The notes under the pieces were generated by a model that saw only the letters and a list, made by a program, of their open reading frames with translations, had not been told where the DNA came from and made no database searches. From UBA8752 sp002172485 (GTDB lineage: Bacteria > Bacteroidota > Bacteroidia > Flavobacteriales_D > Sanyastnellaceae), in NCBI GenBank assembly GCA_042089915.1, contig JBELJZ010000025.1:1-25892 (forward strand): 25,892 nucleotides of DNA. Reading direction: 5' to 3'. Numbering within the stretch: the stretch's first letter is position 1; each line of letters begins with the position of its first letter. The position numbers and the translations under genes were made by a program. Of the stretch, positions 14,581 through 22,000 are shown one piece after another.

Positions 14581-15477
14581 TCAACTGGACAGGAGAAGGA
14601 GAATGAGTGCCGTGATGGCAAATGCCCAACCCAAGATGTTGCGGCCATCCGGGCGCTCGCGGAAGAACGCAATGCCGGCCAGCGACGTAGCCAATACAAT
14701 CCCGAGGTTGTTGGAAGGGACAATGGCGGATCGGGGGAAGGGCATGCTTTGGTAGGCCGAGAGCAGGAAGAAGAGCGAGCCCACATTGATGACGCCCAGG
14801 ATGACGCCGCCCAGGACGGTGGCCCGGCTGAATTGGGGGGTGACACCTGGAAGAAAGGCCCAGCGCAACAGCCCGATCAAAGCGGCGACGAGGAAAGGCA
14901 CAGCAGCAAAGGTCAACCGGTCCGCGTCGCTCGACATGTGGGCTTCAGAGGAGAACCAGCCGAAACCGAGGTCGATCAGGCCAGAGCCGAGAAACACGAT
15001 GGCCGGAAGGGTCCACGTCACGTCGGGCCGGTCATCCTGCGCTGCAATCATGGGGTCGTCGGCAGACCGTCCCGGACTGCTCGCAAGCCACACGGCGGGG
15101 AAGGCGAGAAAAACGGCCACTGCCTTGGTCCAGCTGAACGGGTCATTGGGGTCGAGGAGAATGAACACGGTCATGGGCAAGACCATGGACATCTTGGTGG
15201 CGATGGCCACCACGCCCATTCCCAGGAATTGGGTGCATTGCCCAATCTTCTTGAACATGTACAAGAAGGCGAGGCCCATCACAGCACCGGCCAAGGTGCT
15301 GGGGGTTTCGAGGCGACCCAAAGCGTGCGACGGACCTGCGAGGGCGACGGCCACGGCACCCGCCACGATGTAGTTGATGACCACGGCCTCTTCGAGCCGC
15401 ACGCCGTACTTCGGGAACAACCGGAAGCAGCTGAACAGCAGCGTGGAGACGACAATGCTGAGACCGAGTGCCATCAT
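14581..15477 (-). CDS. DMT/EamA-type membrane transporter
   Basis: This 298-residue protein has about ten hydrophobic segments, beginning MMALGLSIVVSTLLF and ending NILGWAFAITALILLLLSS. The C-terminal half shows the EamA-like pattern SLFFLLSAYQSMPFPRSAIV followed by PSNNLGIVLATSLAGIAFFRER, with an acidic/basic cap before the last helix. Drug/metabolite transporters of this group export or import small metabolites, and the substrate cannot be read from the sequence. The ATG at 15477 overlaps the ribD stop (ATGA), so the two are likely translationally coupled. A second ATG at 15474 is an alternative, and the open frame extends upstream only to a TTG at 15522 inside ribD. Pairing with ribD raises the possibility of a flavin or precursor substrate, which is speculative. 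Confidence 0.72.
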   Translation of the reverse strand: MMALGLSIVVSTLLFSCFRLFPKYGVRLEEAVVINYIVAGAVAVALAGPSHALGRLETPSTLAGAVMGLAFLYMFKKIGQCTQFLGMGVVAIATKMSMVLPMTVFILLDPNDPFSWTKAVAVFLAFPAVWLASSPGRSADDPMIAAQDDRPDVTWTLPAIVFLGSGLIDLGFGWFSSEAHMSSDADRLTFAAVPFLVAALIGLLRWAFLPGVTPQFSRATVLGGVILGVINVGSLFFLLSAYQSMPFPRSAIVPSNNLGIVLATSLAGIAFFRERPDGRNILGWAFAITALILLLLSS

Positions 15478-16601
15478 GGCATGGGAATCTGCAAGGTGGG
15501 GGGAGGGCAACAGCCGACCCAATTTAAACTCGCGGCGTTCACCCAGTACTGCACTCGGTCAGGTCCAAATGGGTGTGCGCCACGGAGGACGGCATCGGCG
15601 GGTTCCGTTGGCCATGTAGGGGCGGGTAGACCGCCACCTGTGGAGCCGGGGGAGCGGGCCACCCGGAGCTCGTCCCACAGACCGAGGTCGAGGATGTGTT
15701 GCAAGGTCTGGCGGCCGCCTTCGACCAATACCGAGCGGACACCTTGGTTGTGCAGTGCGGCCAACGCCCTTTGAAAGGCATCCTCTCCGGGGTGGATTCG
15801 ATGCCGGTCCACGCTTTCCGCCACACCTTCTGGACCGCCCATGACCCAACAAGACGCCCCTGAGGTATACAGTGCAGCCGTTGCCGGTGTGCGTCCATTC
15901 GGATCGAGTACCACCGGCAAGGGGTGGGGGCCATCGGCTTCCCGGACATTCAGGCGGGGATCATCCGTGATGACCGTTCCGGCACCGACCAGAATGGCGC
16001 CTTCTTCAGCCCGCCAGCGGTGTGTGAGCTTCAGGAGGGAAGCGGAAGTGATGGGAAGGCTTCCGAGCTGACCGGGACCGCGGGGTGGATCCATGTGGCC
16101 ATCTGCGCTGACTGCACATTTCAAGACCACCCATGGACGCCCACGTTCCATGCTGCTCAAGAACCGACGGTTCAACCAGCGGCCTTCTGGATGCCGGTTC
16201 AGCACCGCCACCGTGATGCCCGCATCCCGCATGCGCTCGAGGCCTCGGCCTTCCACCAGGGGGTTCGGGTCTTGGAGGCCCACCACACACCGTGCAATGC
16301 CGGCGTCAATCAAAGCGGAGGAGCAAGGTGGTGTTCGGCCGTGGTGGCTGCAAGGCTCCAACGTGACGTACGCCGTGGCGCCCTTCGCATCGTTTCGATT
16401 GGCCAAGGCATCCAAGGCCACCACTTCGGCGTGTGGTCCACCAATGCGGTGGTGCCAGCCCTCCGCCAGCACCTCGTTGTTGCGAACCAGAATGCATCCC
16501 ACACGGGGATTAGGGGCTGTGCCGATGTCGCCACGGCGGGCCAATTGCAGGGCGCGGGCCATCCATTCCCGGTCGCGGGGGGTGATGGCCTTGCCCTCCA
16601 T
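15474..16601 (-). CDS. ribD: Bifunctional riboflavin biosynthesis deaminase/reductase RibD
   Basis: RibD deaminates 2,5-diamino-6-ribosylamino-4(3H)-pyrimidinone 5'-phosphate and then reduces the ribosyl side chain with NADPH, two early steps to riboflavin. The protein has 375 residues. The N-terminal zinc deaminase domain carries NPRVGCILV, HAE (57-59) and PCSHHGRTPPC, with Cys84 and Cys93 as the other zinc ligands. The reductase domain starts near residue 156 with VVLKCAVSADGHM, then ILVGAGTVITDDPRLNVR and the SVLVEGGRQTL segment. It lies 3 bp after folD and overlaps the transporter gene at its 3' end. Its product supplies the FMN, FAD and riboflavin needed by the Na+-NQR encoded nearby. 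Confidence 0.95.
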   Translation of the reverse strand: MEGKAITPRDREWMARALQLARRGDIGTAPNPRVGCILVRNNEVLAEGWHHRIGGPHAEVVALDALANRNDAKGATAYVTLEPCSHHGRTPPCSSALIDAGIARCVVGLQDPNPLVEGRGLERMRDAGITVAVLNRHPEGRWLNRRFLSSMERGRPWVVLKCAVSADGHMDPPRGPGQLGSLPITSASLLKLTHRWRAEEGAILVGAGTVITDDPRLNVREADGPHPLPVVLDPNGRTPATAALYTSGASCWVMGGPEGVAESVDRHRIHPGEDAFQRALAALHNQGVRSVLVEGGRQTLQHILDLGLWDELRVARSPGSTGGGLPAPTWPTEPADAVLRGAHPFGPDRVQYWVNAASLNWVGCCPPPTLQIPMP

Positions 16602-16604
16602 AAA

Positions 16605-17495
16605 TCAGGATTGGAGCTTGGCCTGGGCGGCCGATAAAGTATTCCGGAGCAAGCTCACGATGGTCATGGGCCCCACGCCGCCAGGAACCGGCGTGATCCA
16701 GCTGCACTTCGGAGCCACATCTGCGTAATCGACGTCTCCCTTCAGCCGGTACCCCCGCTTGGCAGTGGGGTCTTCCACGCGGGTGATGCCCACATCGATG
16801 ACCACGGCGCCTTCCTTGACCATGTCGGCCTTGACCATTTCAGGGCGGCCCACGGCGGCCACGAGGATGTCCGCCTCGCGGCAATGGGTGACGAGATCTT
16901 GGGTCCGGCTGTGACACAGTGTGACCGTGCAATTTCCCGGACGGCCACTGCGGCTGAGCAGGAGGGACATGGGCGTGCCCACGATGCTGGAACGCCCGAT
17001 GATGACGGCGTGGCGGCCCTCGGTCTCGATGCCATGGCGGTCGAGCATGGTCATGATGCCGGCGGGGGTCGCAGGGACGAAGCCGGGCAGTCCCAGGGCG
17101 AGGTTGCCCATGTTGACCGGATGAAAGCCATCGACGTCCTTGGAGGGGTCCACCGCTTCAATGACGGCCTGTGCATCGATGTGGTCGGGGAGGGGGAGCT
17201 GGACAATGAAGCCGTCGATGCCCTCATCGGCATTTAGGCCGTGGACAATGTCGAGCAGCGCCTCCTGCGTGATGTCGGCTGGCCGTTGGATGAGCGTGCT
17301 TTCAAAGCCAACCCGCGCACAGCTCCGCACTTTGTGGTCCACATAGGTGCGGCTGGCTCCGTCTTCGCCCACGAGCACGGCTGCGAGGTGGGGCTTCCGG
17401 TGACCTTGGGCGACATGTTGGGCAACGTCATCGGCGATTTCAGCCTTGATGCGCTCGGACAAGTCTTTGCCGTCGAGGATGTTGGGGGTATTCAT
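16605..17495 (-). CDS. folD: Bifunctional 5,10-methylenetetrahydrofolate dehydrogenase/cyclohydrolase FolD
   Basis: FolD converts 5,10-methylene-THF to 10-formyl-THF through methenyl-THF using NADP+. The 296-residue protein has the family's usual length. Landmarks are the catalytic YVDHK (Tyr51, Lys55), DGFIVQLPLPDHI, DVDGFHPVN, PATPAGIMTML, the nucleotide-binding VIIGRSSIVGTPMSLLL, LCHSRT, DILVAAVGRPEMV and the C-terminal signature TPVPGGVGPMTIVSLLRNT. It sits between ffh (11 bp upstream) and ribD (3 bp downstream), in one transcription unit. Confidence 0.97.
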   Translation of the reverse strand: MNTPNILDGKDLSERIKAEIADDVAQHVAQGHRKPHLAAVLVGEDGASRTYVDHKVRSCARVGFESTLIQRPADITQEALLDIVHGLNADEGIDGFIVQLPLPDHIDAQAVIEAVDPSKDVDGFHPVNMGNLALGLPGFVPATPAGIMTMLDRHGIETEGRHAVIIGRSSIVGTPMSLLLSRSGRPGNCTVTLCHSRTQDLVTHCREADILVAAVGRPEMVKADMVKEGAVVIDVGITRVEDPTAKRGYRLKGDVDYADVAPKCSWITPVPGGVGPMTIVSLLRNTLSAAQAKLQS

Positions 17496-17506
17496 TTGGG
17501 AAAAGT

Positions 17507-18865
17507 TCAGCGTGGCATCCGCATTCCGCCAGGCATGGCACCGCGCCCCATCATGCCACCGAGACTACGGCGCTTGCCTCCGCCGCTCATCATCTTCATC
17601 ATCTTCTTCATTTCATTGAACTGCTTGATGAGCTGGTTGACTTCTTGGACCGTGGTACCGCTGCCTTTCGCAATGCGGGTTTTCCGGCTGCCATTGAGTT
17701 TGTCCGGATGCTGACGCTCGTCCGGCGTCATGGATTGGATGATGGCTTCGATGTGTTTGAAGGCATCGTCGTCCAGGTCCACGCCGCGTAGGGCTTTTCC
17801 CATGCCGGGGACCATCGCGAGCAGGTCCTTGACGTTGCCCATCTTCTTGATTTGCTGGACTTGTTCCAGGAAATCTTCCAAGTCGAAGCTGTTCTTTCGG
17901 ATCTTCTTCTGAAGCTTTTGGGCCTGCTTCTCGTCGAACTGCTCCTGGGCTTTTTCGACCAGGGTGACCACATCGCCCATGCCGAGGATGCGCTGGGCCA
18001 TCCGGTCAGGGTGGAAAGGCTCCAAGGCGTCCGGCTTCTCACCGGTTCCGACAAATTTGATGGGCTTGCCCGTCTCCTCTCGGATGCTCAAAGCAGCACC
18101 GCCTCGGGTGTCGCCATCCATCTTGGTGAGAATCACGCCATCAAAGGCAATGCGGTCGTGGAAGGCCTGGGCCGTGCGGACGGCGTCCTGACCAGTCATG
18201 GCGTCCACCACGAAGAGGGTTTCGCTCGGTTGGATGGCTTGCTGGATCCGATCGATCTCGTCCATCATGTCGGCGTCCACTGCAAGACGTCCTGCGGTGT
18301 CCACGATGACCACGTCGTTTCCATTGGCCCGCGCATGGCGGAGGGCGGCTTCGGCAATGGCGACAGGGTCTTGTTGCTCGCGCTGGGTGAACACGTCGGC
18401 TCCGACGCGCTTGCCCATCACCTCCAACTGGTCGATGGCTGCAGGACGGTAGACGTCACATGCCACGAGCAATGGGCGCTTGCCTTGCTTGGTCCGGAGG
18501 TGCAAGGCCAGTTTGGCGGTGTGCGTGGTCTTTCCCGAGCCCTGCAATCCGCTCATCAGGATGACGCCGGGCTTGCCCTTCAGGTCGAGGCCTGTGTGCT
18601 GGCCCCCCATGAAGTCGGCCAACTCTTCCTGCGTGATTTTGACGAGCAGCTGGCCGGGTTTCACCGAGGAGAGGACCTCCTGTCCAAGGGCTTTCTCCCT
18701 GACGCGATTGGCAAAGCGCTTGGCCACGCTGTAGTTGACGTCGGCTTCGACAAGCGCGCGTCGAATTTCCTTGGTGGTTTCGGCAATGTTGGCCTCCGTG
18801 ATGGTGGCTTCGCCTTTGATGCGTTGAAACGCCTGATCGAAACGGTCGCTGAGGTTCTCAAACAT
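17507..18865 (-). CDS. ffh: Signal recognition particle GTPase Ffh
   Basis: Ffh binds 4.5S RNA and the signal sequences of nascent membrane proteins and delivers ribosomes to FtsY at the membrane. The 452-residue protein has the N domain (1-95), the G domain with P-loop GLQGSGKTT (106-114), DVYRPAAIDQLE, DTAGRL (189-194) and TKMDGDTRGGAALS (247-260), and the methionine-rich M domain (about 305-435) with RKTRIAKGSGT and NEMKKMMKMMSGG. The C-terminal tail is Met/Gly/Arg-rich (GGMMGRGAMPGGMRMPR). It is the first gene of the five-gene minus-strand operon, and a perfect -7 box ends 8 nt before its ATG. Confidence 0.97.
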   Translation of the reverse strand: MFENLSDRFDQAFQRIKGEATITEANIAETTKEIRRALVEADVNYSVAKRFANRVREKALGQEVLSSVKPGQLLVKITQEELADFMGGQHTGLDLKGKPGVILMSGLQGSGKTTHTAKLALHLRTKQGKRPLLVACDVYRPAAIDQLEVMGKRVGADVFTQREQQDPVAIAEAALRHARANGNDVVIVDTAGRLAVDADMMDEIDRIQQAIQPSETLFVVDAMTGQDAVRTAQAFHDRIAFDGVILTKMDGDTRGGAALSIREETGKPIKFVGTGEKPDALEPFHPDRMAQRILGMGDVVTLVEKAQEQFDEKQAQKLQKKIRKNSFDLEDFLEQVQQIKKMGNVKDLLAMVPGMGKALRGVDLDDDAFKHIEAIIQSMTPDERQHPDKLNGSRKTRIAKGSGTTVQEVNQLIKQFNEMKKMMKMMSGGGKRRSLGGMMGRGAMPGGMRMPR

Positions 18866-18873
18866 GGGGACCG

Positions 18874-18881
18874 CAAAGGTA
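18874..18881 (-). promoter_or_regulatory. -7 promoter box for the ffh operon
   Basis: TACCTTTG on the minus strand is a perfect match to TAnnTTTG, 8 nt before the ffh ATG, predicting a leader of only about 3-5 nt. No clear -33 TTG is present at 17-21 nt. It shares the 146-bp divergent gap (18866-19011) with the promoter of the giant secreted-protein gene. I see no small gene or RNA in that gap. Confidence 0.5.
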
Positions 18882-18958
18882 GCCGTCGGATTTGGGGCAG
18901 GACAGTGCCATGTAAATCCTGCAGTATTGACGATGAGTAATCATAATTATTAGATGAG

Positions 18959-18991
18959 TTTGTGTAATTGTATGATGAATTCGTATCTTAG
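18959..18991 (+). promoter_or_regulatory. Putative promoter of the giant secreted-protein gene
   Basis: A TTTG at 18959-18962 is followed after 21 nt by TATCTTAG at 18984-18991 (7 of 8 to TAnnTTTG), 20 nt before the ATG at 19012. The surrounding 18915-18990 stretch is clearly more AT-rich than the coding DNA. This is the only promoter in the window where both elements have a plausible spacing. Confidence 0.45.
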
Positions 18992-19011
18992 TGGGGCTTA
19001 ACTGCTTGAAC

Positions 19012-22000
19012 ATGCGCTTTCAACTGTACTCCCTTGCTTGTTTGCTGACGCTCTCCCTCGGCGCAGCATCCGCTCAAAACTCCTGTTTCCAGTACACTGG
19101 AGACACCGATGGCTTTGGCCTTTCGGTGGAGACGTTCGCCACGGACGGCGTGAGCGGGATGACCACGTACCGTGTTTACTTGACCACCCCCAATGCCAAT
19201 GACTTCCTGTCGGCGGCCATTGGCGATCAAGACACGCCCTTGTACCTCAACACGACCACGTCATTCTATCAGGATGGCTTGGGGGGCACGACGCCGGCCT
19301 CGATCTATCCGATCTTTTACACTACGCCTGGATTCGAGAGCTCCCAGTACGACAGCTGGGTGACCATCGGCATTGAGCAACAGCCTGATTTTTCGGCCAA
19401 TGAGACGGAGGTGTCCATTCTTGTCGACCCCAATGTGGCGTCGTGGGAAGTGGGCTTCGGTGCAGGAGGCAACATTGACATCAGCTCGCCGATTGGCGGA
19501 GGCTGGTACATTTTGCCGAGCAGCAGCAATGGCATTTCTGGCGACGACCAGAAGGTGTTGCTCGCTCAGATGACCACGGACGGGGAGGTCAGTGGCCAGT
19601 TCTACCTGCAGATTTTCCCACAAGGAGACCAAAGTCAGCTCATTGAGAACATGTTCGGCTTTTCGCAAATCCCTTGCGACGTGAACGGCTGCATGGATCA
19701 AACGGCCTGCAACTACAACAGTGACGCGACCCAAGACGACGGCACCTGCCAATTCGCCACGGCACCTTGCCAGGTTTGTGACAATGGCGCTGTCGTCGCA
19801 AACGACGCGGATGGCGACGGAGTGTGTGACGCCGACGAAGTGTCCGGTTGCACCGATGCCACGGCCTGCAACTACAGCATGGACGTCACGGACAGCGACA
19901 ATGCGCTGTGCACGTATCCCGCCAACACCCATGTGGACTGCGACGGCAATTGCCTCTTCGATGTGGATGCGGACGGCATCTGTGATGGCCAGGAGCTTGT
20001 CGGATGTACCGACCAAACGGCGTGCAACTACACGGGGCTCGCCACGGACGACGATGGCAGCTGCTACTTCTGCTGCGGCCAGACATCGAGCAACATGGCA
20101 GCCTACGGATTGGAGCAGGAGATTGTCGCATTCGACGGCATTCCGGGCATGCGCACCTACCGCTTTTACATCACCACTCCGAACGCCGACGATTTGGTGT
20201 CAGCGGTGAGTGGAGACGAGGTCAATTCGACGGTGGTGAACACCACGGGATCATTCTATCAGGATGATTTGGGCGGTGCCTTTCCCAACGGAATTCAGCC
20301 AGAGCTCTATCAGAGCTTCCCCTCCCTTCAGTATGACAGCTGGGTGACCATTGGAATCGACCAAGCACCCGACCTCGCTGGCGGGGAGTCCGCCATTGGG
20401 TTTGCCGAGGCTGAGAGCTGGGTGACTGAATTTGAAAACGGACAAAGCTTGGCCATCGACGGATTCTTCGGCGGTGCATGGTATGTGACCTCGGATTACA
20501 ACAACGGCGTCTCTGGCGATGACCAACGAGTCTTGCTGGCTCAGCTCACCACGGACGGTGAGGTCAGCGGTCAGTTCTATGTCCAGGTGTTCCCCAACGG
20601 CCATGTCGCAGGCCTCGGAGACGTGGTCACTTTGACATTCGGCCCACACGTTGACACAGAGGCCCCTTCTTTCGTGGACTTTCCCGCCGATGTGACTGTA
20701 GGGTGTGACGACACGCTGCCCACGGCGGACGTCCAGGCCACGGACTTGTGTTCCGAATGGTCCGTTTCCATGGAGGAAGTGACCTCTGGAGACGGTTGCT
20801 CAACCACGATCTCCCGGACTTACACTGCTATTGATGCCGCCGGCAACAGTGCCACGGCGACGTGGGCCATCTCCGTCGTGGACAATGCCGCTCCCGTCTT
20901 CGAAGCGCCAGCTGACATCTCCGTGAACTGCGGAGACGATGTCACGCCCGCCGCGACCGGAGACGTGACTGCGGTCAGCGACTGCAACACTTACACCGTG
21001 ACTTGGGAGGACGCCCTCCTTTCCAATGAGGACCCTTGTGTCCTGGAGAAGCGCGAGCGGACTTGGACTGCCACCGACGCTTGCGGCAATGCATCGACCG
21101 ACACCCAAATCATCACCATTGTCGACGCTGCTGCCCCTTCGTTCACCCAAGTTCCAGCTGATACCACCATTGCTTGTGATGCCCTTGTCCCAGCTGCTGA
21201 GGCCACAGCTCAGGACCAATGCGGCAGTGTCACCGTGACCTCCGCAGATGAAGTGGTTCAGGGCGAATGCGATGGCGCCTCGACCATCCTGCGCACGTTC
21301 ACGGCAGTGGACCCTTGCGGCAACAGCTCGCAAGCCGTTCAGACCATTCAAGTGATCGACACGGTGGCTCCGGCCTTCACGTTCGTTCCGGCAGATGTGA
21401 CGGTAGGGGTTTACGATGCGCTTCCCACCACGGCTGCCGAGGCCAGCGACAACTGCAGCGGCAACGTGACGATCCTTGAAGCGTCGGCTGCGGATGTTGC
21501 GCCAAACGACTTCCAAACGGTGACCCGCACCTTCACGGCTGTGGATGCCTGTGGCAACAGCGTGTCCGCCACACAGACGATCACTGTGCTCGAGACGTTG
21601 GGCTGTACGGACGCATATGCATGCAACTATGATGAGGTGGCCACAGCGAACGACGGCAGCTGCGACTACTGTTCCTGTGACGGTGTTTACCCGGCTTCCG
21701 GTCCCTATGACGTCGACATTGATACCCTTTCCGATGGCATCGACGGCATGACGACCTACCAGGTCTACGTGACCTTGGAGAACAGCGGCGACTTCCTGAG
21801 TGCCGTTACCGGGGATTCGGACAACTCGACATTCATTCGCACGAGCACGTCCTTCCATCAGGATCCGCTTGGATCCTCGAATGCCCACAACATCAACGCT
21901 GCGTTGTACGATGCCTTCCCGGCATTGGTGTACGACAGCTATGTGACGGTGGGCCTTACCAGTGCTGCTGATCCTGCTTCCGGTGAAGGCGAGGTGACCG

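Noticed and set aside
14558..14629. N-terminal extension of the SGNH lipoprotein from a TTG codon
   Set aside because: It overlaps the transporter gene by 49 bp and puts a long polar stretch before the lipoprotein signal. The GTG at 14557 gives a normal signal.
15478..15522. N-terminal extension of the DMT transporter from a TTG inside ribD
   Set aside because: The ATG at 15477 overlaps the ribD stop as ATGA and starts directly with the first membrane helix.
18866..19011. Intergenic gap next to ffh considered for a 4.5S/SRP RNA or tRNA
   Set aside because: The gap is AT-rich with divergent promoters. I found no SRP RNA tetraloop hairpin or tRNA cloverleaf in either strand.
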